From NCBI RefSeq assembly GCF_042477335.2, contig NC_091256.1, positions 49,679,001 through 49,743,000 of the forward strand: a stretch of DNA of 64,000 bases. Direction: 5' to 3'. The position numbers and the translations under genes were made by a program. How positions within the stretch are numbered: position 1 is the first letter of the stretch; each line of letters starts with the position of its first letter. Below the pieces are notes generated by a model. It searched no databases. It was given only the letters and a program-made list of their open reading frames with translations, and was not told the origin of the DNA. Origin of the DNA: Ovis canadensis (lineage: Eukaryota > Chordata > Mammalia > Artiodactyla > Bovidae). Below, in pieces: positions 27,201 through 38,022 of this stretch.

Positions 27201-30200
27201 CATATACCAGCCATTTAAACATAAATTTAATGTATGTTAAGTAAACATACTTACCATCCTAAGTATTTACCCAAGAGAAATGAAAGCATAAGTCCACATA
27301 AAACCTGTACACAAATGTTTACAGCAATTTTATTTATAATAGCTAAAAACTAGAAACACCCCAAATATTCATCAAGAAGTGAATGGGTAAATGTTCATAC
27401 AATGGACAACTACCCAAAATTAAAAGAGACTAACTATTGACACATAGGACAGCATGGGTCAAACTACTAATACATGTGACCTCAAGGGTGAATCTCAAAA
27501 TAATTGTGCAGAGTGAATGAAGTCAGTAAAAAGAAAAATAAATAAAGACGCATACTGTATGATTCGACTTACCAAAAAAATATAGACAATACAAAGAACA
27601 GTGATAGCAAGCAGACTACTGGCTGTCGGCGGACTGGAAAAGTGACAGATTACCAAGAGGTTTGAGGAAACTTTTGAGGTGATGGCAATGTTCATTATTT
27701 GATTTTTCTGATGATTTCACAGGCATACAATGGATATGTCAAAATGCATATTGTACACTTTATATGTATTTTACTGTATGTCAGTTACACCTCAATAAAG
27801 CTGTAAAACAAACAAAAATAACTTACAGAAAAAAGTCCTCTTCTTCGTCTGAATCATCTTCTAAAAGATTTCTCTGTCAAAAAAAGAAAAAGACTTGAGT
27901 TTTCAGATTCCCAGGGGCTTACAAACTGTTAGGGACAGAGCAGTGAAACAAGTTCTATCCTGGTGAAATTTCTTAACTCCAAGCTTCCAGACAGAGGGAA
28001 GGATAATTACATGTGCTTCACCAGAAGCTAAAAGATATGGAACCGCAGTGCAGACTTTCTAAGAAAATGCTTATAACACAGAATCCTCTGACTGACTGAC
28101 CACAAGGTAGAGAGAGGTCACTGAAGCTGGCGTGGGAGTAAGGAATGCAGGCAATCAGGAAGGAGCAAGTCCTTTCTCCTCCCTCTGCCTTCCAGTTTCT
28201 ATCTATTTACAGAACCTAAGAAGGAGTCAGGAGGCAAAGGAGAAATGTACTGCAGTTGCAGAGTCCAACTCCAGCATCAGAGAGAGGAGTATATAAGGTA
28301 GGTTTTGGAGCTCAGAGACAAGGCTTAACAACTGGCACCTAATAGTGACTCAGCCCACGAATAGCCCTCGACACATATTTGAACTTCCAAACAAAAACAA
28401 CTTCATATTTTTACCTTATAAGATACAATCATTTTTCTTAAAATGAGGAATTTCTTACCTCCTCCCCCAAAGGCGAAGATATAAAATTTCAAAAGGAGGC
28501 TAAAGAAGAGCAAAAACGAAAACTTTTCGGCATACAAGACCTCCAACAGTATATACCTTGTAGGTAGAATATTGCCTCCCCACAGATGTCTACATGCTAA
28601 TCACGGAAACCTTAACTATGTTCCCTTCATGATAAAAGGGACTTTGCAGAAGCAATGAAACCAAGGATCCTGAGGTGGGAAGGTCAATATGGATTAATCA
28701 CGTGAGCCCAGTCATCAAAGAGTTCTTAAAAAAGAGAGAGGCAGGGACTTCCCTGGTGGCTCAGTGGCCAATGCAAGAGACAAGGATTGGATCCCTGGTC
28801 TGGGAGGATTCTACATGCCCCTGAGTAAACTAAGCCCATGTGTCACAATTACTGAACCCATGCTCTAGAGCCCATGAGCTTCAACTACTGAGCCCACATG
28901 CTGCAACTACTGAAGCCCGTGCATTCTAGAGCCTGTGCTCCTCAAAAAGAGAAGTCCCACTTGCTGCAACTAGAGAAAGCTCACATGCAGCAACAAAGAC
29001 TCAGCACAGCTAAAAACAAATAAACAGATAAAAGTAAACAAACTTTCCAAAAAAGAGACAAGGAGGCAGAAGTGAAAGAGGCGGGGGGCACTGGAAGATG
29101 CTACACAGCTGGATTTTAAGATATAGGAAGGGGCATGAGCCACACAGGGCAGACAGCCTCTAAAAGCTGGGGAAAAGAAAGAAAACCACCTCTTTCCTAG
29201 ACTCCTGAAGGAACACGGTTCTGTCAGTGCCTTGATTGTAGCCCAGTAAGATCCACTTTGGACTTCTGGTCACTAAAACTATAAGATAATAAGTTTGTGT
29301 TGTTTTAAATTTGTGATAATTTGTTACAGCACCCATAGGAAGCAAATACACCACCCATGTACCTTTTCTGAGGAAGTTACCCAAGGAATTACACTGGCTA
29401 AGAAGAAAATTCAATCACAACAAAGATCTTAAAATGGAGATTGATATACTCAGCAGGTCTAATAAAATGTGTGGTCAAATCTAAAGGGAAGATGATAATG
29501 TGATTATGAATTATAATGCACAGCTATTGAAAAAGAAAACATGTAATATAAAGAAAAACTTTAAAGAATCTCAAACTTTTCTAACAAAACCCAAAAGCAG
29601 GAAGAGGAGAGTAAAGTGAGGAAGTAACAGCAAAGTGACATGCTCATCTTGGTGGAGAGAGAAGTGGAGGAAAGGGGAAGAGGCCTGGAATGAAAAGTAG
29701 TCCAGAGGGGCATAGTTCTCAGCATGTTGACAGAAAACACAAATTTAAACATTATTGCTAACATGTATGGGTTTCCCATGTGGTGCTATTGGTAAAGAGC
29801 CTGCCAATGCAGGAGAGATGGGTTCAATCCCTGGGATGGGAAGATCCCCTAGAGAAGGAAATGGCAGCCCACTCTAGTATTCTTGCCTGGAAAATTCCAT
29901 GGACAGAGGAGCCTGGTGGGCTACAGTCCATGGGGTTGCAAAGAGTCAGATACAACTGAAGCAACTTAGCACGCACACGTTAACATGCAAAGTTAGTAAA
30001 AGAGAGAGAAGGAAAAAGGGAGAAAGGGAAGAAATTTTTTAACTGTCTAGTGGTCCTGCGGGTAGGGGAAAAGTAAGGAAAAATAATCAGCTTAGCAAAA
30101 GAAGTTAGGGAAACTTGGGAAAACCTAAGAAATATAATGCAGGACTTCCCTGGTGGTCCAGTGGTTAACAATCTGCCTGCTAATGCAGGGGACGCAGGTT

Positions 30201-33200
30201 TGCTCTCTGGTCCAAGTTAGATCCCACACACTGTGGGGCAACTAAGTCCATGCATCTCAAGGTGAAGCCCTTGTTTCTTGAAGAGAAAGCCCACGTGCCA
30301 CAACAAAGAGACCATGAGCTTCAACAAAGACCCAGTACAGCCAAAAAATAAATAAAAGTAACATCATGAATATCATTATCTCTATATATCATTATAAATA
30401 ATACACAATGAGCAAGAAAAATGAAAAGAGGATTGCTCAATATTTATTTAACAAATATGTTTGAGCATCTTCTGTGTACCAGGCACTGTTCTAAGGACCA
30501 AGCACCAGCTTTGAACAAGACAGATAAGGTCTGAGCTCTTATAGAAAAATATCTGATGGTGATAAAAGTTATGCAGAGAATTAAAACAGTGATGGGATAA
30601 AAAGTGACAGGGTGACTAAATGAGATTAGGCTGTCAAAGAAAATCATTCTCAAAAAGTGAAATTTAGGCTCAGATCCAAACAATATCAAAGAGCCAACCA
30701 GAGATTAAGGTGAAGCACATTCACTGCCAGCAGAGGGACCAGCTAGTGCAGAAAATATCCAAGTAAATTAGTTATCACAATAAATATGAACGGTCTGAAT
30801 GCTCCTATTAAAAGTAAAAACTATATTTGAAGTTCAAAAAAATTCCAGCCATTATCTATTTATAAGAAACTGACCTAAAATAAATGTCAAATAAAGAATG
30901 GAAAAAAGAGAGAGATGGAGAAGATATACTAGCAAATTCTAACAAAAAGTAACAGGCTGGGAAAGAAATCTGCAATATACTTTCAGACTAAAGGGTCTGA
31001 TTATCTCTATTAAATAAAGATCTCTGACAAACCAGTAAGAAAAAGACACAAGACAGAAAAATCATCAAAGGAGAGAAATAGATAATTCCTAACAGAAAAG
31101 AAATGGCCAATGACCACATAAAAAGATGTTCAAAGTTAATAATATTTAGGAAGATACATTAGTGACTTCTTTCAACAAATATTTCTAGAATGCTATTGTA
31201 GCTAATAAGTAACAGACAATCATTACATTCATAACACAGCTTATTTGCCCTGTATATTAAAGATACAGTGTTAATTATAGTTGCCCAATGAGAAACACAA
31301 TGAAAACCAATGTTTTTACACTTATCCATGGAACAAACACAAGTGCTAAGTATACATTATCACAAAAAGGGTTACATAATACAATAAGATAGCATTTCAC
31401 ACCCACTAGGCAGATAATGACAAGTGTTGGTGAGGAGAGATTGGTGGTGAGGAGAAATGTGGAGAAATCAGAACTCTTACGTATTCCTGGGTGGGAATGT
31501 AAAAACTGTGCAGCCATTCTGAAAAACAGTTTGGCAGTTCTTCAAAAGGCTGCACACAGAGTTACTGTAGTACCAAGTAATTCTACTCCTAGATATTTAC
31601 CCCAGAGAAATGAAAATATGTGTAATGAAATGAAAACAAAACTTGTATGTTAATGTTCATAGCAGTAGTATTCTTCATAATGGCCAAAAAAATGTAAATG
31701 AGCCCCAATGCTCATTAACTGATGAATGAATAAAGTGTGGGACATTCATATATTGGAATATTATTCAGCAATAAAAAAGAATGAAGTACTGATACATACT
31801 ACAACATGGATGAACTTAGACAATATCATGCTAGGAAGCCATTTACAAAAGACAACATAGTGTATGCTCCCATCTATATAAAATATCCAGAACAGACAAA
31901 GCTATAGATCTATGGTTGCCTAGGGTTGCAGGGATGAGGAGAACAGGGGTTGATTGCTAAAAAGTACAGTTTCTTTCTGGAATGATGAAAGTTGACTGTG
32001 GTGATGATTACATAATTCTGTACTAAATATTAATTACTAAAATCCACTGAATTGTATACTTTTAATGAGTGAATTGTATGGCATGTGAATTATGTCTCAA
32101 TAAAGCTATTATCAAAAAAGTGTAATAGAAAAGAGAAACAAAAGTTTAAAAATTTTATAAAAGTGATTTATAAATTCTTAGAACCAGTTATCAAATGTCA
32201 TGATTTGATAAACATTCAAAAGGAGGACTCTATTTAAACAGCCAATTTTGTTCAATTCTGGTATCTAATATTCTATTTTTATAGCAAATTGTGGTAGTAG
32301 TCAACCAACAATGTAGAAAGGAAGTGCCATTCTTTGAAGTAGAACTGAGTGAGACTGCGTATCTTATATTGTTGAGTATATACATAAAGTTGATTTTAAA
32401 AGTTTACTAAGCAAAAAAAAAAAAAAAAAGTTTACTAAGCGATTTGTCTACTGGTGGATTCTATCCTGCTTCAAGAAAAACAAAAACAAAAACTGCAGAA
32501 AGAGAATAAAGGGATGACAAATGATTCCTATACTATACTTCAAGATACCTCTATATCGTAACATGCTGGACAGAAGCTCTGTGCGAAAAAGGAGTGTGTA
32601 AAATGAAGTCAAGTAGAGGAGGGACCATGCCCTCCAGTTTTTAGCATGATGCCTAGCATATAATGGGTAGCAATATTTATCTGTTGCATGAATCAGCAAA
32701 TAAAGGAATGATAGGAAGATAGGAAGCGAGGGAGGGCTTCAGGTGGATGAATGAAAAACAACAGCTCTAATTTCTTCCCTCAATAAATCCTTATTGATTA
32801 CTTATTCTAAAAGAAAGCTATCTACAATATTCATATCAATGTTGTCTTCCAAAATGCTGCATAATTTCTAGATTTATACAACTCTACATAGAATATTCCA
32901 AAATAAACAAGAAATTGAACATTATATAAAAGCTATTCTGGCTCTGAGGCAACTGCAGGACCAGAATTCTTTATCTGCAATTCCAAAACCTAAAAAGTTT
33001 TGAAAACCAAGAGATTTTGTAAGTTTTGCAGTCAAAACTCACTTGGAGGAAAAGCTGACCTGAATTGATGTTAGCTAATTTGTGTATATACTTAGAATAA
33101 CCAGACATTTCACTGAGAAACATTAGTATGTTCGGAGGTGCTGCTCTAGACTCCCCCAAAAGACTCTTTTAAAATGTGCACTAACTACCTCTGTAAAATC

Positions 33201-33564
33201 TGAAAAATTCTGAGGAATTCCAACCACATTTGGCTCCAGAGTCCGAAAGAAGATATTGTGTATTTATACGAAATTCCCCTTGAAAGACTAGAAAGAAACT
33301 GGGAACAAAATGTGGTCACTAATAGAAACAGAATTTGGCTGAGTCCCAATCTAAGTAACATATATTTTTTAATGTTTTCTGTGAAGAAAACATATAGGAT
33401 TCAAATATAGCCATAAACATTAGATTTTTCTAAAATTATTTACAAAGTAAAACAAATTTTTAATCTTTCCTTTTTCAAGATTAAGATTCTGAACTTACCC
33501 TTTCACTTTTCACAGAACCTGTGACATCATCATCATTTAGGTGGCGCTTGAACTTGGGAGGCAT
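12205..33564 (-). CDS. VAMP4: VAMP4, vesicle-associated membrane protein 4 (R-SNARE), complete, 7 coding exons
   Basis: Tail-anchored R-SNARE that acts in fusion at the trans-Golgi network and endosomes. Joined exons (33499-33564, 27827-27873, 24502-24552, 18892-18992, 17518-17597, 14511-14562, 12205-12233) give 426 nt, 141 residues plus stop, the known family length. Residues 1-50 hold a dileucine (L25-L26) followed by an acidic cluster with a serine (E27 to D35, S30); in VAMP4 this segment is known to direct TGN sorting through AP-1 and PACS-1. Residues about 52-112 are the SNARE coiled coil with the predicted zero-layer arginine at R77. A tryptophan/basic juxtamembrane stretch (W110-W111) precedes one hydrophobic anchor (about 116-136) and a short luminal tail ending KYRT. 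All introns are GT-AG and phases join without a break. The start is the only ATG in exon 2 in frame and gives the expected MPPKFKRH N-terminus. The gene runs away from METTL13. Confidence 0.97.
13440..13800 (+). mobile_element. L1 3'-end fragment
   Basis: Contains typical ruminant L1 3' UTR sequence (acttatatgtggaaactaaa, then caaggacctactatacagca) and ends A-rich. Confidence 0.75.
14136..14304 (+). repeat. CHR-type SINE with 9-bp TSD
   Basis: tRNA-Glu-derived head GGGACTTCCCTGACGGTCCA and an AAATAAATAA tail. GTACATATG flanks it at 14127-14135 and 14305-14313. Confidence 0.88.
14511..14562 (-). CDS. VAMP4: VAMP4 coding exon 6, residues 116-133 (transmembrane anchor)
   Basis: A 52-nt exon with a TTGTAG acceptor and GTAAGTATTT donor. 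It encodes IKAIMALVAVILLLVII, the hydrophobic tail anchor. From memory the human protein has alanine where V125 is seen here. Confidence 0.95.
14563..17517 (-). other. VAMP4: VAMP4 intron between residues 115 and 116
   Basis: AT-rich. It holds an L1-like minus fragment at about 15958-16200 (tttattgagatatactttac type). A ~35-bp local repeat (GAGAATA..TGGAAGCTTTGCA) is near 15478 and again near 15636. No exon seen. Confidence 0.7.
17518..17597 (-). CDS. VAMP4: VAMP4 coding exon 5, residues 89-115 (C-terminal SNARE helix and membrane-proximal WW)
   Basis: An 80-nt exon with an ATATAG acceptor and GTAAGTA donor. It encodes SLSDNATAFSNRSKQLRRQM then WWRGCK. The cysteine C114 next to the membrane is a plausible acylation site, which is inference only. 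Confidence 0.96.
17598..18891 (-). other. VAMP4: VAMP4 intron between residues 89 and 89 (exons 4/5)
   Basis: Contains a plus-strand L1 3' end at about 18470-18745 and a short A tract at 17771. Nothing else recognised. Confidence 0.7.
18892..18992 (-). CDS. VAMP4: VAMP4 coding exon 4, residues 55-89 (N-terminal SNARE helix, zero layer)
   Basis: A 101-nt exon with a CTAG acceptor and GTACAG donor. It encodes VQNQVDEVIDVMQENITKVI and the following ERGERLDELQDKS. R77 aligns with the zero-layer arginine of synaptobrevins (VLERDQKL in VAMP2 corresponds to VIERGERL here). Confidence 0.96.
20985..21240 (+). repeat. MIR SINE
   Basis: Decayed MIR: 'agctctggatgcagacagat', then a 'ctcatattttctcaccttta' core. 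Confidence 0.7.
21640..21850 (+). mobile_element. L1 3'-end fragment
   Basis: Ruminant L1 terminal sequence (aggacctactgtatagcaca to caactatacttcagtaaagg). Includes the 16-bp perfect inverted repeat at 21734-21768. Confidence 0.75.
23672..23923 (+). repeat. tRNA-Glu-derived SINE with 9-bp TSD
   Basis: Head GGGCTTCCCTGGTGTCTTAC and an A-rich tail. CTTAGATCA flanks it at 23663-23671 and 23924-23932. Confidence 0.88.
24250..24460 (+). mobile_element. hAT/MER-type non-autonomous DNA transposon relic
   Basis: Ends resemble 'ctcagcaaa..ttttctgtaaa' and 'tctgccaacccctgg', a familiar mammalian MER element with CAGGGGT-type termini. Exact family not assigned. Confidence 0.6.
24502..24552 (-). CDS. 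VAMP4: VAMP4 coding exon 3, residues 38-55
   Basis: A 51-nt exon with a TTCAG acceptor and GTAAGTTTG donor. It encodes RGPSGPRFGPRNDKIK, the flexible Gly/Pro-rich linker into the SNARE motif, and ends two bases into H55. Confidence 0.96.
24879..25185 (+). repeat. Two adjoining plus-strand Bov-tA SINEs (first one partial)
   Basis: A headless Bov-tA piece (24879-24968) runs straight into a complete one that begins GGGTTTCCCTGGTGACTCAG at 24969 and ends in BOV-A sequence at about 25185. Confidence 0.85.
25530..25865 (-). mobile_element. L1 fragment
   Basis: Minus-strand old L1 3' sequence (cttccttcacttagcataat, then attccattgtatgtacatac). Confidence 0.7.
26540..27815 (+). mobile_element. L1 ORF2 tail and 3' UTR
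   Basis: Plus-strand decayed end of ORF2 (aatcttttcatcaaatggtg; attatagacctaaatgtaaa) followed by the usual 3' UTR (gggatacc..ctatacacca; tttacagcaattttatttat). It ends in an A-rich tail at about 27812, a few bases from a VAMP4 splice donor. Confidence 0.8.
27827..27873 (-). CDS. VAMP4: VAMP4 coding exon 2, residues 23-38 (dileucine/acidic sorting signal)
   Basis: A 47-nt exon flanked by a TTGACAG acceptor and a GTAAGT donor. It encodes RNLLEDDSDEEEDFF plus two bases of L38: the dileucine and acidic cluster that sets VAMP4 apart from other VAMPs. It is too short to be seen by an ORF finder and was recognised from its protein sequence. Confidence 0.96.
28744..29048 (+). repeat. tRNA-Glu-derived SINE with TSD
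   Basis: Head GGGACTTCCCTGGTGGCTCA. AAAAAAGAGA flanks it at 28728-28737 and 29049-29058, with similar bases continuing (GAGGCAG), so the full TSD is longer but decayed. Confidence 0.85.
29766..29980 (+). repeat. Bov-tA SINE with 7-bp TSD
   Basis: Complete tRNA-like head plus BOV-A body ending at the CAACTTAGCACGCAC tail. TAACATG is at 29759-29765 and 29981-29987. Confidence 0.82.
30142..30355 (+). repeat. CHR-type SINE
   Basis: Head GGACTTCCCTGGTGGTCCAG, tail AAAAAATAAATAAAAG. TSD not clear. Confidence 0.82.
30960..32115 (+). mobile_element. L1 ORF2 tail and 3' UTR
   Basis: Plus-strand decayed L1. The sequence 'aatggccaatgaccacataa' is followed by 'cattttcacacccactaggc'-like and 'gttcatagcagtagtattct' motifs, then the AATAAAGCTATTATCAAAAA end. 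Confidence 0.75.
32398..32440 (+). repeat. Pure poly(A) insertion flanked by 15-bp TSD
   Basis: AAAAGTTTACTAAGC occurs at 32398-32412 and 32426-32440 with only A residues between. It is preceded by TT, giving the TT/AAAA target of L1 endonuclease. Confidence 0.8.
33499..33564 (-). CDS. VAMP4: VAMP4 coding exon 1 (gene exon 2), residues 1-22
   Basis: Begins with ATG on the minus strand and reads MPPKFKRHLNDDDVTG and on to S-E-R at residue 22. The exon itself extends upstream to 33615, where an acceptor (TTTAAG) follows a pyrimidine-rich tract, giving about 51 nt of 5' UTR. The donor is GTAAGTTC at 33491-33498. Ends in phase 0. Confidence 0.96.
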
Positions 33565-33615
33565 CTTTTTTAATGAGGTACTCTTCTACTTCCCAGCAGG
33601 ATAAATCTTTACCAC

Positions 33616-36380
33616 CTTAAAGAGAAAATAAATTTCATCAGATTTGAAACTTAGGGGTGCAAGCTAAAGTAGTAAAAACAGCACACAAGGCCTGATGTGA
33701 TGGGGCCCCCTCCACTTCTCTGACTTTCACTGCTCTCTCTCACAGGGTCTCCACACAAGTGACCCTGGCCTCCCTCCATGCGAGGACTCAGTACACAAAA
33801 AATAGTTAAAACCCTGAGAAAAATGGAGGCAACTTTTAGAGAACATGTGGAGAAAATCAGTGACAACATTTTTATAAAATGAAACAGAAGACTCCACAGG
33901 AGAGGAGGGTAAAACAGGAGGTTGTCCCCTTGCAAGTGAGACATCAAATGCTTAAAGATTTTAATTTGGAGTCAGAAGACAGAAAACACTTCAAATTCTC
34001 TCACTCACTTTTAGTGAGTTGCATCAACAATGATTCCATTTCCTCATCTGTATAATAGTGATTTCTAGGCTTCTGCATGGAGTTGGGATGGTCATATCAG
34101 ATTAATACATACATGCAAAAACATTCTGTAAATTATAATGCCCTGTTCCAATGCATAACACCAGGTGCTCCAAGGAAAGGGATATGTTTGCTAAGCGCTG
34201 GGTTAAACAAAGTCAGGTTTTCTGTTTGCTATAGAAAGTCTGTTTTTAAACTGCTTATTTGCATTGAGTTTTTCCAGGAACATGCTTGAATATGCATCAT
34301 ATTCAAAATTTTCTTGAGAAAAAGCTGACATATGCAAACAGAAGTTGTCAGTATCTTGGACAAGAAGATGGATGAATAATGAGAACAGCTAAGGTGTACT
34401 GAATATTTTACTATGTGTTAGGCACTGTGCTCAGTAACTTACACACATTTTTTTTTATTCTTTACAGCACTTCTTTGAAGTAAGCACCAAGAAACCAAGA
34501 GAAAACTAAGGCTTGGTAAAAGATAAGTAACAGCATTAGTCACTCTACTGATTGAAATAGCAGAAACATAGGCCTAAATTATTAATGACTGTGCATGATC
34601 AATTTTAGTATTTACTCAATAAGCTATCAGGTTACACAATTCTGTTCTATAAAGACCATTTCCCTGTAACAACCGATCAGCTCTTTCCCTTTGCACAAAA
34701 CCACCTCTAAGATCTTTAAGCATAATTAGGCATCAATTTGGTGGTTAATCATTCACTTAAAAAAGAAAAAAACAAGCCCAGAGTCCAGTTTCATAAAAGA
34801 TAAAGTAAAATTTTAAGTTGACTTCCCATCCAAACAAATTGATATAAACACTCTTCTTTGATAAGAAATAATTTTCCAAACCAGAAACTTAATCACTTGT
34901 AACAAAAACCAAGTACTTGCTACCTAAGTAACAGCTCTACAGTTCTTCATTCTACAATATTTCTGTCACGCACATCCAGCATCTGACCCATTTTATTCCT
35001 CATACTTCGATTTCTGAATAATTCATTCATGCAGAATGTTACAGAAAGTATGGAGAAACAGATGACAAAAGAAGCAACCAAAGGACTCGAGCTTTTAATT
35101 ATACCTGTATTTTATTTATATTTTAAACCTTACAAAAGGGCTGCTTCAACATCCAAAAACAAATAGCAGGCAGACTTACATAACATCTTTGTGAAACGTA
35201 CAGTAAAACTACAAGTTTAACGATGAGCAAACCCAAATTCAGGGTCCATAATCCAAGAATCAGCTTCATGAAGGCAAGAAATCAGTGACTGACAAACATA
35301 AAAGGCATCAACAAAGCAGCAGGCAGATTATTCTGCACTTGATGAACGACAGGGCAAATGATATTTGCACCAGACGACTAGCAGAAATAAACCATGCTCA
35401 GAAATTAGACTTATATATATTCTCCCTATATCTCTCCTGCCCAAAATACATATAAATTCAGGTGTTTGTGTCTAGGTATGTATGTAAACAACAGAACCTT
35501 CAGTGATGTATTTCAACATCACCAATACATTTTTCTGTCACATCACCATAAGCTTCTTATGCCATCATCATACGTTCACAATTTCCTGTATTTTTTGAAG
35601 AGGCAGTACGTAATATACTTCTAACCTGTTGTTTAGTAAATGTTGGCTTCTTTTTTGCTTTACGCAAACAACAAGCACACCAAAACCCCTAGTATTTCAT
35701 TTTAGAAAAAGCTTGAAATCTGTATAGAGGGCTCCCTTTTCCCAGCCTCCGTTCCCTTTCTGACTCCTCTTCCTCAACTCTCATCAGCAATCTTGGTTGG
35801 TGCAGTTTCACGGAAATAAGTGACTTGGATGGACACCGCCTGAAGATGCTCTTCACAAAAGCTGTCAAAGTGTTAATGATTCACCTTACCCTTCCGGTCA
35901 TTATAAATGCAACGGGATTGGCGCGCTCTCTCCCCAGTCTTTGAATAAAGAAACAAATTCATCCCTCCAGCGAGCAGCCCCGTTCACCCGCCCCCCGCAT
36001 CAGTCGCACCGGGTCACGTCCCCCGCCATCTGCTCCAGACTCTAGTCCTTTTTACCCCAAGATACGCACTCACATTCCGGGCTGCCTCCCACTCTTCTCG
36101 TCTTCCCTATCCCCGCCGCTGTTGTCCTCCCATCTCCCCAGAGCACCCTACAATTCCTATTCTTCTCCCCCTTAACCGCCCCTGTTTGCACACCCAGGTC
36201 TTGATCATTCTTCCTCAGGGTAACCCGCCCCTCCGACCCCAGCCTTTCCCCACTCGGCGACCCCCGAGGCCAGCCCCTCAGCCCGACGCGGACGTTGGGG
36301 GCGGCGAGGCACGGACGCCGTCTCCGTTTCCTTCCTCCGCACATCCGCCCCTCCCGTCGGGCCCAGGAGGACGGCCGTAC
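33616..36380 (-). other. VAMP4: VAMP4 first intron
   Basis: Mainly unique-looking sequence with an old MIR on the minus strand (about 34385-34540). Its left part near 35.9 kb enters the CpG-rich zone. No extra exon can be supported. Confidence 0.6.
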
Positions 36381-36900
36381 CTGAGTCTCCCGGGGAGCGC
36401 CCGTCAACTCTCCCGGGCGGACGGCGCTGGACGGGCGGGGGAAGGAGTGGGAATCGGAAGAAGAGAGCAGGGAGGGGGAGACAGTGGGCGCGGACCCGGC
36501 GTCGGCCGCTCAGCCGCAGCTGCGCCCCCGCTCATCGAGCCGATCGGCCCTCCGCAGCCTGGCTCCAGGCTGAGGGGGCGGGTCCAGCCCACGGAGATCG
36601 TCGAGGGAGTCGATTATCCCCCTCAGCTCTCCTCTTGGAGGCCGCCGCGGACGCGAAGCTTAGGCCTGGATGCCCCAGGTGATTTTGTCTGTTCAGGGAG
36701 GAAACACAGTCGCGGGTTCCCGGGTCCCAGCCGAGGTCGGGCGTCCCGGGGAGGTGGAGGAAGGACTGAGAAGTCACTCAGCGCTGGGCGCTGAAGGCCT
36801 GCTCGAGACTGGGGTTGATGAGGCGTTGATGAGGCGGCGCTTTGTGCGGGGTCCATCCCCCGAGCTAATGCAGATTTGCCGAAAAACCGGGACGGCTCGA
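35930..36900 (-). promoter_or_regulatory. VAMP4: CpG-island promoter of VAMP4
   Basis: An abrupt rise in GC and CpG content between AT-rich flanks. It has no TATA box and several GC boxes (GGGCGGGG at 36433, GGGGGCGGG at 36574), as is typical of a housekeeping promoter with dispersed starts. A minus-strand CCAAT (35917-35921) with a GCGCGCCAAT context and an ETS-like CCGGAAG nearby (35893-35898 region) lie downstream in intron 1 and could mark a second start cluster. Open frames across the island are by-products of GC content. Confidence 0.75.
36381..36480 (-). other. VAMP4: VAMP4 non-coding first exon (upstream limit approximate)
   Basis: On the minus strand a good donor (CTCAG followed by GTACGG) sits at 36377-36381 inside the CpG island. 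It can splice to the 33615 acceptor of exon 2. The transcription start is not visible. GC boxes at 36433-36440 and 36574-36582 lie close by, so the upper boundary given is only a guess. Confidence 0.55.
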
Positions 36901-37904
36901 AGCCTGAGGACTGGCCTTTTCTGAAGGAAGGAGATCTGTGTGATCCCTTGTTTATAACATCAGAGTTAGACGTATAGATCGTCAGGGTTACTAATCTCGT
37001 CTCCCTATTTTAGACTTTAGGAATCTCTCTTACAAAGAGATTTCCTTGAGGTTGCCCAGCTCGGTGGACAGATTTTTGAGTCTAGGTAGGACTCAGTGTT
37101 CTCTCCCCAGTAAGCATGCTGTAGAGTTCTAACCTAAAATGCCTGGGTCCAGACACCACGCAGGCACCGGAGCCTTATCGTGGGAAATCAACCTTGCACA
37201 TCCATTCTCCTGTTCTCTTGACTCTGCCCACCTCCTCTCCCCCCGGGTTAGTGGTTTATTTAAGCCGATAGTGCCTGGGCATAGTAATCCATAACGGTTC
37301 CAGCATTGTTTTTGTTATGTCTTGTTTATTATCCATTCCTCCCAGATACTCCCCAGCTGGATTGTTCTTAATGGTTTTTTTCTATCAATTTTTTTCTACA
37401 TGTCATTTTTACGAAATATTTTTAGGTTCTTTGTTGAATAGTGTTTTGATTTAGTGCATATTTAAGCCAAACAAACACTAAGTGAAAGATACCTTGGTTG
37501 TCACTGAGCACTGGGGGCTGGGCTCCCTGTGTTATATATAGCAGTTTCCCACTAGCTATGTTTTTACACATGGTAGTATGTATATGTTACTGCTACTCTC
37601 TCAGTTCATCCCACCCGCTCCTTCCGCTCTGTGAAGAGTTGTTTTTGTTTCCTTCTTGTGTGCACAAACCCTTTGAGTCTGCACTAGATTTTAGGATTCC
37701 AGCACTGAGACCGAGCTCCAGAGATGCAACTGAGTCACGTCCTGAGCCAATGTCAGTATCTGTGTGCGCAGACGTAGTTCTACCTGCCCTTGATTTCCCA
37801 GACTGCTCTCGATTTCAGTGATTGTATTTTTTGGTTCCAGAATTTCCATTAAAAATAAATTCGGATCCCCTTTTATCTTTTTGTCATTTTGGAGTAAATT
37901 TTTT

Positions 37905-38022
37905 AGGGGAGTGGCTCTACTGTGCAGCATGTGGGATCTTAGTTCTCCAACCATGGATTGAGCCCATACCCACCTGCATTACAAACATGGAGTCTTAACC
38001 CCTGGACCACCAGGGAAGTTCT
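37905..38022 (-). repeat. Partial CHR-type SINE
   Basis: Minus strand starts at the right with CTTCCCTGGTGGTCCAGGGG. The 3' part is missing. Confidence 0.8.

Larger units (their letters stand above)
24553..27826 (-). other. VAMP4: VAMP4 intron between coding exons 2 and 3
   Basis: Filled by Bov-tA copies (24879-25185), a minus L1 fragment (about 25530-25865) and a longer plus L1 3' part (26540-27815) ending next to exon 27827-27873. No further exon. Confidence 0.7.
27874..33498 (-). other. VAMP4: VAMP4 intron between coding exons 1 and 2
   Basis: A 5.6-kb intron with three SINEs, a long plus L1 (about 30960-32115) and a poly(A)-only insertion (32398-32440). 30430-30730 resembles an ancient dispersed repeat ('caggcactgttctaaggacc'), family not assigned. 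Confidence 0.7.

Noticed and set aside
36186-36794. A 202-codon plus-strand frame and several long minus frames in the CpG island
   Set aside because: Low-complexity Pro/Arg/Gly/Ser composition, both strands open at once, and position over the VAMP4 promoter and first exon. High GC reduces stop codons by chance.
37498-37954. Intergenic frames of 87-107 codons on both strands as a small gene
   Set aside because: No homology that I recognise, no splice or promoter context, and the right part runs toward a SINE.
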